Assembly (NCBI RefSeq): GCF_014203735.1
Contig: NZ_JACHJQ010000001.1
Location: forward strand, 1,262,242 to 1,326,241
From: Actinophytocola algeriensis
GTDB taxonomy: Bacteria > Actinomycetota > Actinomycetes > Mycobacteriales > Pseudonocardiaceae
Length of the DNA: 64,000 nt
Direction: 5' to 3'
Part shown: one piece after another, positions 22,947 to 31,826 of the stretch
Layout of the letters: every line of letters begins with the position of its first letter
How positions within the stretch are numbered: the stretch's first letter is position 1
Notes under the pieces: generated by a model
The model's database searches: none
The model's input: only the letters and a program-made list of their open reading frames with translations
Told to the model about the DNA's origin: nothing
Translations under genes and position numbers: made by a program

Positions 22947-24086
22947 GTGCCGCGCCGGTTGTGGCTCGCGCACAAGGCGGTGGCTCGGAGGATGGGCGAG
23001 GACGCGCTCGCGGTCGTGTTGACGGCGCTGGCCGCCGACCCGGCCCTCGTCGACGAGGTGGTCACCGCGGCGCGCGAGGCGTCACCGGAGGTCGCGCGGC
23101 TGCCCGAGTCGGAGAACCGTCGCCACATCGCGGTCGTGGTCGCCGCCGCCATCGCCGCGGTCGAGGACCCGGCCGAACCGGGCGACGAGGTGTTCGCGGC
23201 CGCCGAGGCGCTGGGCGCGGACCGTGCCGCACAAGGGATTCCCCTCGAGGCACTGCTGCGCGGCGTGCACGCGGGACGCACCAGGGCCGTGGACATCGCG
23301 GTGACCCACGCCCGCGAAGCCGGGGTCCCGCCCCAGGAGATGCTCGACGCGCTCGTGCGGTTCAACAGGCACGCCGGTGCCCTTGAACGGCACGTGATCA
23401 GCGGTCACCACCGCGCCGAGCTGACCGCCAGGGACGCGCACACGCACGTGCTGCGCAGGCTGCTGCACGGCGCCGACCTGGCCGACGAGGAGATCGCGAG
23501 GGCCGGCCTGCGCCCGGACGGCCGGTACCACTGCGTGCTCACCGACGTGGCCGACCCGGTCCGCGCCAGGACCCTCGAACCCCGCCTGGCTGCCTCGGGC
23601 GGCGTCTTCGGCCTGGTGGAAGGGCGGCTGGCCGGGCTGTCCGCCCGTGCGCCGGTGCTGGACGACGTGGCGGACCTGGTGATCGTCGCCCCGGCCGCCG
23701 CGCTGTCCGAGGTCCGCACCCGGTACGACCTGTGCCTGACCGCGGGCCGCGCCGTCCCCGGTCTGCGGGGTGTCCACCAGCTGACCGACCTGGCGGGCGA
23801 GACCGCACTGGCGGCACAGCCGGTACTGGCCGGTCTCCTGGCCACGGAGTACCTGGGTGCCCTCGACCGCACGGATCCCTTCCACCGGCAGCTGGCGAGC
23901 ACCGGCATCGCGTACCTCGACCACGGCCAGCGCCTCGACCAGACCGCGGAGGCACTGCACGTCCACCCGAACACGGTCCGGTACCGGCTGGTGAAGCTGG
24001 GCGAACTGACCGGCACCCGCCCGGCCCCGACCACCGTGCCGGAGACGCTGCGCTGGTGGTGGGCGCTACACACCTGGCTCGGCTGA
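22947..24086 (+). CDS. PucR/CdaR-family transcriptional regulator
   Basis: About 379 residues. The N-terminal half resembles the RsbRD-type helical sensor region (HKAVARRMGEDALAVVLTALAADPALVDE, then RGVHAGRTRAVDIA). The middle is a GGDEF-like CdaR domain. The C-terminus is a PucR-type helix-turn-helix (TGIAYLDHGQRLDQTAEALHVHPNTVRYRLVKLGELTG), where LHVHPNTVRYRL is the recognition helix. These regulators respond to metabolites such as purines or sugar acids. GTG 22947 is preferred; ATG 22992 has its purine-rich site too close. The last 21 bp overlap the convergent 893-residue gene. Its target is unknown. Confidence 0.85.
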   Translation: MPRRLWLAHKAVARRMGEDALAVVLTALAADPALVDEVVTAAREASPEVARLPESENRRHIAVVVAAAIAAVEDPAEPGDEVFAAAEALGADRAAQGIPLEALLRGVHAGRTRAVDIAVTHAREAGVPPQEMLDALVRFNRHAGALERHVISGHHRAELTARDAHTHVLRRLLHGADLADEEIARAGLRPDGRYHCVLTDVADPVRARTLEPRLAASGGVFGLVEGRLAGLSARAPVLDDVADLVIVAPAAALSEVRTRYDLCLTAGRAVPGLRGVHQLTDLAGETALAAQPVLAGLLATEYLGALDRTDPFHRQLASTGIAYLDHGQRLDQTAEALHVHPNTVRYRLVKLGELTGTRPAPTTVPETLRWWWALHTWLG

Positions 24087-26747
24087 CCGCGCCACCGCCG
24101 CGATCCTGGTGAGGAGACCCGGCCGGTGCAGCGCCTTGCGGAAGTGGTCCTGCCGGTCGTCGAGCGACGCCCCTTCCAGGTCGTCGTCGAAGAGGTCGGC
24201 GAGCGCGGTCCACAGCCGGTGCCGTTCGAGGCAGAGCCTGCCGATCGTCCTCGCCGACGAGGTCGTGGGGTCGAAACTCGCGACGAGCACCGACCGCCTG
24301 ACCGGCATGCTCCACACCGCGCCCATGGCGTTGGGGCAGGTCGCGTCGCCCTTCGGCCTGCGGTCGAGCTGGTGGAGCGCGGCCGCGAGGACGGCCATGC
24401 GGTCGTTGCAGGTCGCGATGTACTCCTCCGCGAGCCGGTCGACCATCGCGATCGAGTCGTTCATCGCGGTGCGCAGGTCGCGCAGCGCCACCTCGCCGAC
24501 CGCGTTGGCGTAGCGCGTGTAGAGCCCTTCCTGGCTGAACGTCGGCAGCCCCACCCCACCGCCGTGGAGTTCCTCGGCGAGGAAGAGGTCCGCGTCGTGC
24601 CTGGTGCGCCAGTCCCGGTGGCTCACCGAGAGCCGGGCGATCTGGCGCCAGGCGCCGCACTCGAGCGCGTGCCACGCCTCGAGGTCCGCCGGTGTGCCGC
24701 CACCGGCCGTCGCCCGGTTCGCCCACAGCTCCGCCATCCGGCGCGCCGTCCCGGCGATCAGCCCGACCTGGTAGGACACCAGCTCCCACACGTGCGTCCG
24801 CAGTGGCCGCAGCGGCACGGGCCGGGTGGGGGAGAAGGTGACCATCTCGAAGTTGCGGAACTCCGGGGTGCCGCGGAGCGTCGCGAGGTCGGGGTCCTCG
24901 TACAGCAGCCACGACCGCCGCTGCGCGAGGTAGCCGCTGTGGCTGCCTGCCGCCGCGCGGTGGAGGTGGCTGATCGCGAGCTTGCGGAACGGGATCCGCG
25001 AGTCGTCGTTCGCGCGGGCCGCCGGCTCGAGGAGCGGCACCGCGCAGATGCACGCCACGTTGTAGTGCTCGTGCCAGCTCGCCCTGCCGAACCGGGGGAT
25101 CAGGGCGTCGATGGACCGGCGCAGGCGCTTCTCGGTGGCGGGCCAGGTGCCTTCGGTGAGGAGACCGGAGAGCCACGGCGGGGCGGGTGCCTTCTTCCAG
25201 ACCCGTTGGTACCGGATGGGCGCCCCGGCGCCCGCCTGTGCCATGGCGCGCCGGAACACGGCCCAGATCAGCGAGACCTGCAGGCCGCGCAGGGTGACGA
25301 TGGCCGACGAGTCCCGTTGCGCGAACCGGCGGATCCAGCGCGAGTAGCGCGGGTAGTCGGTGATCAGGCGTTCGAACTCGTACTGGCTGAGCGTGCACAG
25401 GTACTGGCGCAGGACGGCCGCGCGGTGTTCGCGTTCCGTCCGCGACAGGGCGCTCAGCCCGTCGGTGGCCAGCACCATGTCGCGCGTGAGCTCGTCGGTG
25501 AACGGCAGGCTGTCCTTCCTGATGTGGTCGCGCAGGGTGTACCGGTCGAGCCTGCGCTGGGCCAGGTCCCGCAGGTACCCGCGCTGCCGCTGGCGCGCGT
25601 TCCAGTGCGGCTCGTGCCCGCACTCGTTCTCCCGGAGCCACCACTGGTCGGCGATGCGGTCGCCGTGGCCGAGCATGAGTGCGTGCCGGAACCGGGCGAC
25701 GAGCAGCGCCACACCCTGGTGGCGGTGGGCGCGGGACCGTTCCTCGCCGAAGTCGGCACCGTTCCACCACCTCGCGAGACCTTCGTTGCCCCGGCTGCAG
25801 ATGGTGATCACGTCGTCGTAGGTGACGAGCGCGTCGAGGTGCATGTTCATCCGTTCCTGCAGCTGCGCGATCTCCAGCCGGATGTACACGTTGGCCGGGT
25901 CCAGCCGCAGCGCGCGGTAGAACTCGGCCAGTGCCTGGTCGAACCGGCGCTCGGCCTGGAACTGGTGCGCGCGCTGGTAGGCGTCGAAGAGCTCGCTGGG
26001 GAAGGCGTAGCCCCACCAGCTCGCCCACTGCGGGCGGCGCTTGCAGATCCTGCTGCGCGGGAAGATCTGCGCCGCGACGGAGTTCGCCGCCCGTTCCAGG
26101 ACCCGGTCCCAGGTGGTGTCCTCGATGATGAGGGGCGCCGCCGCGAACTTGGGCAGCCGCATCAGCTCGACGACCAGTTTCGGCCGGTCCGCGGTCGCGA
26201 CGGTGCCGGTGACCCGGTACGCGGCGGGCGGTCGCAGCAGCCGCAGCGCGCGGGCGGCGATCTTCCACCAGCTCGCCGTGGCCGCGTCGCCCACGTTCTC
26301 CACGACCTGGAGGAAGTCGTACGAGCCCGCGGCGCCGGGCAGTGCCGCCGGGCTGTAGATGCGTGACTCGGTGAGCTTGCGGGTGAACCCCGCGGTCAGC
26401 TCCCGCGCGGAGGGCGCCGCGCCGTCGCGGTCGTCGGCGAACTCGCTGACGTCCACGTGCAGGCCACGCGACGCGCTGCCCTCGATCCTGGCGCGCCCGA
26501 AGGAGTACATCGCGAGCAACGCGGTCAGCACGAGCAGCGCGGGTTGCACGACCACCCAGGTGACCGTCGTGGACACCGCGGTGGGCGCGGCAGGCGCCGG
26601 GCGGTCCGACACCAGCAGGTAGGGGCCGACGATGAGGGCCGCGCTCGCGAGCACGCACCCCGCGAGGCTGAGCCACCACAGCCACGGCCGGGCCTTGGGC
26701 AGGTCGGCGGTGGTCGCCCGCGATGCCGGGTCGCCGTTCCTGGGCAT
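24066..26747 (-). CDS. Large membrane protein with TPR-like segment, function unknown
   Basis: An 893-residue protein. Two transmembrane helices (about 22-48 and 60-82) lie at the N-terminus and the rest is cytoplasmic. Residues about 255-310 contain a TPR-like unit (YQRAHQFQAERRFDQALAEFYRALRLDPANVYIRLEIAQLQERM), and the remaining 550 residues are helical, rich in Trp and Arg, without a recognisable enzyme motif. It resembles long actinobacterial hypothetical proteins that may be scaffolds or effector-type proteins. No neighbour is co-directional, so context does not help. ATG 26747 is followed by a polar, then hydrophobic N-terminus, consistent with a membrane anchor. Confidence 0.8.
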   Translation of the reverse strand: MPRNGDPASRATTADLPKARPWLWWLSLAGCVLASAALIVGPYLLVSDRPAPAAPTAVSTTVTWVVVQPALLVLTALLAMYSFGRARIEGSASRGLHVDVSEFADDRDGAAPSARELTAGFTRKLTESRIYSPAALPGAAGSYDFLQVVENVGDAATASWWKIAARALRLLRPPAAYRVTGTVATADRPKLVVELMRLPKFAAAPLIIEDTTWDRVLERAANSVAAQIFPRSRICKRRPQWASWWGYAFPSELFDAYQRAHQFQAERRFDQALAEFYRALRLDPANVYIRLEIAQLQERMNMHLDALVTYDDVITICSRGNEGLARWWNGADFGEERSRAHRHQGVALLVARFRHALMLGHGDRIADQWWLRENECGHEPHWNARQRQRGYLRDLAQRRLDRYTLRDHIRKDSLPFTDELTRDMVLATDGLSALSRTEREHRAAVLRQYLCTLSQYEFERLITDYPRYSRWIRRFAQRDSSAIVTLRGLQVSLIWAVFRRAMAQAGAGAPIRYQRVWKKAPAPPWLSGLLTEGTWPATEKRLRRSIDALIPRFGRASWHEHYNVACICAVPLLEPAARANDDSRIPFRKLAISHLHRAAAGSHSGYLAQRRSWLLYEDPDLATLRGTPEFRNFEMVTFSPTRPVPLRPLRTHVWELVSYQVGLIAGTARRMAELWANRATAGGGTPADLEAWHALECGAWRQIARLSVSHRDWRTRHDADLFLAEELHGGGVGLPTFSQEGLYTRYANAVGEVALRDLRTAMNDSIAMVDRLAEEYIATCNDRMAVLAAALHQLDRRPKGDATCPNAMGAVWSMPVRRSVLVASFDPTTSSARTIGRLCLERHRLWTALADLFDDDLEGASLDDRQDHFRKALHRPGLLTRIAAVARSAEPGV

Positions 26748-26818
26748 CGGATCCCCCTGTCTTCGTTCCCGGGGGATCGGGCGGACGGCAGCGGTCGTTA
26801 GCGGCGTAGTCGGGTTGT

Positions 26819-26834
26819 CCAGGATCTGTCCTGG
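26819..26834. promoter_or_regulatory. Palindrome CCAGGA-TCTG-TCCTGG
   Basis: A perfect 6+4+6 inverted repeat in the 187-bp spacer between the divergent genes starting at 26747 and 26935. It is a candidate operator or hairpin. The spacer downstream is locally A/T-rich and probably holds the promoter of the flavoprotein gene. Confidence 0.35.
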
Positions 26835-26934
26835 CGGCGTCTTCGCTCGCGCAACTTTTGTTCCAGTTGGGCAGACTTTCGTTGCTACTGTTCAAAAGAT
26901 TGCGTGTCCGGCAGTGGTGGCGGAAGGCGGATCC

Positions 26935-29457
26935 ATGGATCTCGAGATCTCCCGGCGAGCCGCTCTGGCGGGTGCCGGCGCGGCGGCGCTGTTCCTGGCC
27001 ACCAGCGGCACCGCGGAAGCGGCACCGAAAGCACCCGGCCTCAAGTACTACTACCCCGTTCCGTCAGCGCCAGGCGAGGTCCGCGCCGACATCTGTGTCT
27101 ACGGCGGCACGTCAGCCGGGGTCACCGCCGCCGTCAGGGCCGCGCGGCACGGCCGGTCCGTCGCGCTCGTCGTGTTCGGGCGGCACCTCGGGGGGCTCAC
27201 CTCCTCCGGGCTCGGCGCCACCGACTCCGGGCGCATCGAGGCGATCGGGGGCCTGTCGCGGGAGTTCTACCGGCGGGTCGGTGCGCGCTACGGCAGACCG
27301 GAGTCGTTCGGGTTCGAACCGCATGTCGCCGAGAGCGTGTTCGACGACTGGGCCGCCGAGGAGGGCGTCCAGGTCTTCCGCGAACACCGTCTGTCCGGAG
27401 TGGACAGAGCGGGCAACCGGATCACCGCGCTGCGGACCGAGAACGGCAAGGTGTTCCGCGCGTCGGTCTACATCGACGCCTCCTACGAAGGCGACCTCCT
27501 CGCGGCGGCCGGGGTCAGCTACACCGTCGGCCGCGAGGGCAACGCGAAGTACGGCGAGACTCTCAACGGCGTGCAGGTCCGTTCCGGGCACCAGTTCCAG
27601 CGAAGCATCGACCCGTACCGCACGCCGGGTGACCCCACGAGCGGTCTCCTGCCGGGGGTGCAGGGCGAGCCGGTCGGCGACACCGGAGCCGGGGACCAGC
27701 GCATCCAGGCGTTCAACTTCCGCGTCTGCCTCACCAAGGCCGCGAACCGGCGGCCTTTCCCGCGCCCGCCCGGTTACGACCCCGCGCGGTACGAGCTGCT
27801 CCGCCGCTACCTCGCCGCGGGCGTCTGGGACGCCATGCGCCTCAACACCCCCATGCCGAACGGGAAGACCGACCTCAACAACAACGGCGCGGTCAGCACC
27901 GACAACATCGGCCGCAACCACCGCTGGCCCGACGGCGACCACCACGAACGGGAGCGGATCTTCCAGGACCACGTGACCTACCAGCAGGGCCTGCTGTACT
28001 ACCTCGCGAACGACCCGGCCGTGCCATCGGCGATCCGGGCCGAGGTCAGCGCGTGGGGCCTGCCCGCGGACGAGTTCGGCCAGACCGGTGGCTGGCCGCA
28101 CGAGCTGTACATCCGCGAGGGCCGCCGCATGGTCGCCGACTACGTGGTGACCGAGCACGACTGCCGCTGGGCCCGCACGGCACCGGACCCGGTCGGGCTC
28201 GCCTCGTACACGATGGACTCGCACAACTGCGCGCGTGTCGTGATCAACGGCCTGGCCCGCAACGAAGGCGACGTGCAGGTCGCGCCCGCCGGGCCGTACG
28301 GCATCTCCTACCGCGCGATCGTGCCGCGGCGGGGTGAGTGCGCGAACCTCGTGGTGCCGGTGGCGTTGTCCGCCTCGCACATCGCCTTCGGCTCGGCCCG
28401 CATGGAGCCGGTGTTCATGCTGCTCGGCCACGCGGCGGCGAGCGCGGCGCACCTCGCGCTCGCCGGCGGCCGCGCCGTGCAGGACGTCGACTATCCCACC
28501 CTGCGGCGCGCGCTGATCGCCGACGGCATGGTCCTGACCTGGCCGCCGAACCAGGGACCGGTCACCATCGACGCTCCCGGCGCGCCCACCGCGGGCACGC
28601 CGTTCCCGGTGACCGCGGCCGTCGCGAACCGCGAAGGTGTCGCGGTCACCGACGTCACGCTGTCCCTTGCCGCACCGGCGGGCTGGACCGCGACACCCGG
28701 CGACCGGACCACGCCTGCGCTGGCCGCCGGTGCCACGTTCGCGGCGGACTGGACGGTGACCGCCGCCGTGCCCGCGCAACTGCTCGAACCGGTGCGCCTC
28801 GCCGCCACCGCCACGTACACCGTCGGCGGGCAGGCGCTCACCTTCGAGCAGGCCAGGACGGTCACGGTGGCGGAGCCGGTCGCCGCGCCACTGCGGACCG
28901 CCGCGACCACCGAGGCGTACTTCGGCCAGCGCGGCGACCAGCTCGCGGTCCTCGCCGGCGGGCGGGACATGTGGACCGGCATCGACGAGTACGGCGCGAT
29001 CTTCCACCCCGGCGTGCCGGCGACGGCCGCGGCGGTGACCCTGGTGTCCCAGGCCGCGACCGACCCGAACGCCCGCGCGGGCCTGGTGTTCCGCAACGAC
29101 CTGCGCACCCGCTCGACCGGGTACGTCGCCCTGGTCGCCAAGCCCGCCAACGGTTTCCTGCTGCTGTGGGACGCCGACGAGGACGGCACGCTCGACTCGG
29201 TGGCCCGGCTCGAACTCAACCCGACCCCGTACCCGGCGCGCCTGCGGCTGCTGCGGTCCGGCACCACGTTCACCGGCGAGGTCAGCACCGACGGCGGCAC
29301 GACATGGCGCCGCGTCGGCACGGCGAACGTGCCTTCCTCGGCACCGGCGCAGGACGTGGGTGTGGTCGCGTGTGCCCACGCGACCACACCGGGCCGAGCC
29401 CTGTTCACCGGCCTGTCGGTCAGCGCTGCCGGGCGGGGCGGATCACCAGCTCGTTGA
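26935..29457 (+). CDS. Secreted FAD-dependent oxidoreductase with NEW3-like and lectin-like modules
   Basis: An 840-residue protein. A Tat signal (SRRAALAGAGAAALFLATSGTAEAA) indicates export with cofactor already bound. Residues about 45-540 are a PF12831-type FAD oxidoreductase (ICVYGGTSAGVTAAVRAARHG dinucleotide loop; GGLTSSGLGATDSGRIEAIGGLSREFY; MEPVFMLLGHAAASAAHLA). Residues about 545-645 look like an NPCBM-associated NEW3 beta-sandwich (TPFPVTAAVANREGVAVTDVTLSLAAPAGWTA). The last 190 residues form a beta-rich, lectin/laminin-like domain (AGLVFRNDLRTRSTGYVALVAKP). The modules suggest action on an extracellular polysaccharide or glycan. ATG 26935 is preceded by GGAAGGCGG. The substrate is unknown. 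Confidence 0.85.
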   Translation: MDLEISRRAALAGAGAAALFLATSGTAEAAPKAPGLKYYYPVPSAPGEVRADICVYGGTSAGVTAAVRAARHGRSVALVVFGRHLGGLTSSGLGATDSGRIEAIGGLSREFYRRVGARYGRPESFGFEPHVAESVFDDWAAEEGVQVFREHRLSGVDRAGNRITALRTENGKVFRASVYIDASYEGDLLAAAGVSYTVGREGNAKYGETLNGVQVRSGHQFQRSIDPYRTPGDPTSGLLPGVQGEPVGDTGAGDQRIQAFNFRVCLTKAANRRPFPRPPGYDPARYELLRRYLAAGVWDAMRLNTPMPNGKTDLNNNGAVSTDNIGRNHRWPDGDHHERERIFQDHVTYQQGLLYYLANDPAVPSAIRAEVSAWGLPADEFGQTGGWPHELYIREGRRMVADYVVTEHDCRWARTAPDPVGLASYTMDSHNCARVVINGLARNEGDVQVAPAGPYGISYRAIVPRRGECANLVVPVALSASHIAFGSARMEPVFMLLGHAAASAAHLALAGGRAVQDVDYPTLRRALIADGMVLTWPPNQGPVTIDAPGAPTAGTPFPVTAAVANREGVAVTDVTLSLAAPAGWTATPGDRTTPALAAGATFAADWTVTAAVPAQLLEPVRLAATATYTVGGQALTFEQARTVTVAEPVAAPLRTAATTEAYFGQRGDQLAVLAGGRDMWTGIDEYGAIFHPGVPATAAAVTLVSQAATDPNARAGLVFRNDLRTRSTGYVALVAKPANGFLLLWDADEDGTLDSVARLELNPTPYPARLRLLRSGTTFTGEVSTDGGTTWRRVGTANVPSSAPAQDVGVVACAHATTPGRALFTGLSVSAAGRGGSPAR

Positions 29458-30139
29458 CGTCCACGCTCGGCGGCTGGTCGATCGCGTACGCGATGGCGTC
29501 GGCGATCGCGGACGGCGGGATGGGCTCCGCCCGGTAGGTGCGCATCATCTCCTGCGCGCCCGCCTCGGTGATCGTGTCCGCCAGCTCCGAATCGACGACA
29601 CCCGGCGAGACGGTCGTGACCCGGATGCTCGGGTCGGCCTCCTGCCGCAGCCCCTCGGTGATCGCCCATGCGGCGTACTTGGTCGCGCAGTACACGGCAC
29701 CGGTCGGCACGACCTCGTGCGCGCCGATCGACGCGACCGTCACGAAGTGGCCGCCGTCCTGCCGCTGGAACACCGGCAGCGCGGCGGCGATCCCGTACAG
29801 CAGGCCGCGGATGTTCACGTCGACCATGCGGTCCCACTCGTCGACGAGCAGCGAGTCCAGGCGGGACAGCGGCATCACGCCTGCGTTGTTCACGATGACG
29901 TCGACCCGGCCGTGCCGTGCGACCGCACCGTCGACGAACGCGGCCACGTCGTCGCGGTCGGTGACGTCCAGCCGCACCGCGTCGACGGTCCCGCCGTCCG
30001 CGCGGATCTTGTCGGCCAGCTCGGTGAGCCGGTCCTCCCGGCGCGCACCGATCACGACGCGATGCCCGTCGGCGGCGAGCCGCACCGCGGTGGCCTGGCC
30101 GATGCCGCTGCTGGCCCCGGTGACGAGGACGACCTTCAT
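29420..30139 (-). CDS. Short-chain dehydrogenase/reductase
   Basis: A 239-residue classical SDR: TGASSGIG at residues 7-14, NNAG at about 88-91, catalytic S (VTVASIGAH) and YxxxK (YCATK, about 150-154). ARR after the second strand suggests NADP preference. It most resembles YdfG / serine 3-dehydrogenase-like stress SDRs. ATG 30139 is preceded by GAAGGAGAAC. The 3' end overlaps the convergent flavoprotein gene by 38 bp. The neighbouring XRE regulator at 30256, transcribed in the same direction, may control it. Confidence 0.93.
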   Translation of the reverse strand: MKVVLVTGASSGIGQATAVRLAADGHRVVIGARREDRLTELADKIRADGGTVDAVRLDVTDRDDVAAFVDGAVARHGRVDVIVNNAGVMPLSRLDSLLVDEWDRMVDVNIRGLLYGIAAALPVFQRQDGGHFVTVASIGAHEVVPTGAVYCATKYAAWAITEGLRQEADPSIRVTTVSPGVVDSELADTITEAGAQEMMRTYRAEPIPPSAIADAIAYAIDQPPSVDVNELVIRPARQR

Positions 30140-30255
30140 GTCAGTTCTCCTTCGTATGTGGGTGGAAAGGGTGACCTCGCACCCCGCGCGAGGGGTGTCG
30201 AGGGCAGGAGGTATCGCGCCACGTGCTTGCACGTGGCGTCGTGGTGTGCGACGGG

Positions 30256-31062
30256 TCAGGCGGTCAGGCTGCCCAGCAGGGACAGCGCCTCCGCCGACGG
30301 GCTGCCAGGTTCCGCGTGGTAGACGACCAGCTGCTGACCTGGTGCGCCGTTCACGGTGAACGCCTCGTACGACAGCGTCAGCTCACCGACGAGCGGGTGC
30401 CGGAACCGCTTGGTCTCACGTGTCTTCTGCCTGATCTCGTGGCGGGCCCACAGCCTGCCGAAGTCCGCGCTCCTGACCGACAGCTCACCGACGGTCTCGA
30501 TCAGCCGGGCGTCGTCCTGGTGCAGGCCCGCCGCGGCCCGCAGCCCGCCGACGGTGTTGGCGGCGACGCGCTCCCACTCGGGGTAGAAGTCGCGTGCGTC
30601 GGGGTCGAGGAAGACCAGCCGGACCAGGTCGTCGCTGTACGTGTGGCCGGCGAACAGTGCCGTCCCGAGGTCGTTGGCCGCCAGCACCTGGAGGCACCGG
30701 CCCAGCACCAGCGCCGGGGTGGCGGTCCACGCCGCCATCATCCCCATCAGCGCGGGGCTGACCTGCTCGCGCCGCCGGCGCCGCGCCCTCGGTCGCGGCC
30801 GGGTCAGTTCGTGCAGGTAGGCGGTGGCCTCCTCGTCCAGGGCCAACGCGTGCGCGAGCGCGTCCACCACCTGCGCCGAGGGGTGCCGCTCCCGGCCCTG
30901 CTCCAGGCGCACGTAGTAGTCGCTGCTCACGCCCGCGAGCAGGGCGACCTCCTCGCGCCGCAGCCCGCTCACCCGGCGCCGGGTGCCCGGTGCCAGGTCG
31001 ACGTCCTCCGGCCGCACCAGCTCGCGCCGGGCCCGCAGGAACGCACCGATCGCGTTGTCCAT
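30256..31062 (-). CDS. XRE-family regulator with MmyB-like ligand-binding domain
   Basis: A 268-residue protein. The N-terminal helix-turn-helix (about 8-85: RRELVRPEDVDL...TRRRVSGLRREEVALLAGVSSDYYVRLEQGRERHPSAQVVDALAHALAL) is of XRE type, joined to the MmyB-like C-terminal domain (about 105-268) with WTATPALVLGRCLQVLAANDLGTALF, RDFYPEWERVAANTVGGLR and RRETKRFRHPLVGELTLSYEAF. In the actinobacteria these regulators often sit next to an SDR gene that they control, as here (29420-30139), and bind fatty-acid-like ligands. ATG 31062 is the natural start. Confidence 0.93.
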   Translation of the reverse strand: MDNAIGAFLRARRELVRPEDVDLAPGTRRRVSGLRREEVALLAGVSSDYYVRLEQGRERHPSAQVVDALAHALALDEEATAYLHELTRPRPRARRRRREQVSPALMGMMAAWTATPALVLGRCLQVLAANDLGTALFAGHTYSDDLVRLVFLDPDARDFYPEWERVAANTVGGLRAAAGLHQDDARLIETVGELSVRSADFGRLWARHEIRQKTRETKRFRHPLVGELTLSYEAFTVNGAPGQQLVVYHAEPGSPSAEALSLLGSLTA

Positions 31063-31225
31063 GTCTCCGAGGCTAGCCGCGGGACCAGCGGAAAGGGTGG
31101 CCGTGCGACACCCAGGAAACCTGCTCCCCCTGCTGAGGGATTATCGGCCGAATAGTGGGTACCCCGCGTCACGATCACGCGTGTGCGGACTGGCACCGGT
31201 GAGGAGTCCGAAATGGAGGGGCGAG

Positions 31226-31354
31226 ATGACGCAGACACCGGTGACCGAGGACCAGGGCACGCCCATCTTCGACGCGCTCGCCGAGGAGGTCGGGTTCGAG
31301 GTGGTCGGCGGGTTCGACCCGAACGCCGAGCCCGACACCACCGGCGACGGGTGA
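31226..31354 (+). CDS. Small acidic peptide, 42 residues
   Basis: ATG 31226 is preceded by GGAGGGGCGAG, a very strong ribosome-binding site, and the frame runs to TGA at 31352-31354. The product is acidic and starts MTQTPVTEDQGTPIF, then contains DALAEEVGFEVVGGFDPNAEPD and ends TTGDG. No signal peptide, no cysteine and no modifying-enzyme gene beside it. The only co-directional neighbours are far off, so it is an orphan small gene between two minus-strand genes, and 4 bp from the convergent MaoC stop. It may be a conserved small protein; a precursor peptide is possible but has no support from context. Confidence 0.5.
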   Translation: MTQTPVTEDQGTPIFDALAEEVGFEVVGGFDPNAEPDTTGDG

Positions 31355-31358
31355 GGCC

Positions 31359-31826
31359 TCAGGCGTAGTACCGGTACAGCGCCTGCGCCACCACCGCCGG
31401 CTTCGCGGAGCGTGCGCCGCCTTCCAGGTCGACCGTGAAGTCCACGGTGGTCTGGGCGCTGTCGTCGGTGAGCCGGTCCACCGCGGCCAGGTGCGCGGTC
31501 AGCCGCACCCTGGCGCCGACCGGCACCGGTGCGGGGAAGCGCACCTTGTTCAGCCCGTAGTTCACCCGGGTGCGGATGCCCTGGAGGTCCAGCAGGCCCG
31601 ACCACAGCGGGATGATCAGCGAGAGCGTGAGGTAGCCGTGCGCGATCGTGCCGCCGAACGGGCCCGCCGCGGCCCGCTCGGGGTCGGTGTGGATCCACTG
31701 GTGGTCGCCCGTGGCGTCGGCGAACGTGGTCACCTGGTCCTGCGTCACCTCGTGCCAGGCGGTGGGGCCGAGCGTGGTGCCCGCGAGCGCCGCCAGTTCG
31801 TCGAGCCCGTGCACGGTGGTGGTCAC
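31359..31826 (-). CDS. MaoC-family (R)-specific enoyl-CoA hydratase
   Basis: A 155-residue hot-dog-fold hydratase. The catalytic motif FADATGDHQWIHTDPERA (residues about 33-50; D and H of the D-x(4)-H hydratase pair) and the GGTIAHGYLTLSL helix are intact. The start GTG 31826 overlaps the CoA-ligase stop by GTGA. It is the last gene of the Liv-importer operon. With the ligase, dehydrogenases and amidohydrolase-like gene, it would hydrate an enoyl-CoA intermediate. The true substrate is unknown. Confidence 0.92.
   Translation of the reverse strand: MTTTVHGLDELAALAGTTLGPTAWHEVTQDQVTTFADATGDHQWIHTDPERAAAGPFGGTIAHGYLTLSLIIPLWSGLLDLQGIRTRVNYGLNKVRFPAPVPVGARVRLTAHLAAVDRLTDDSAQTTVDFTVDLEGGARSAKPAVVAQALYRYYA

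Noticed and set aside
23539..26895. A 1118-codon frame on the minus strand from 26895
   Set aside because: Low-complexity Arg/Gly/Pro product, overlapping the true 893-residue gene in another frame; typical shadow in high-GC DNA.
27112..29379. A 755-codon reverse frame opposite the secreted flavoprotein
   Set aside because: Shadow frame; no family, no ribosome-binding site, and the sense gene has clear domains.
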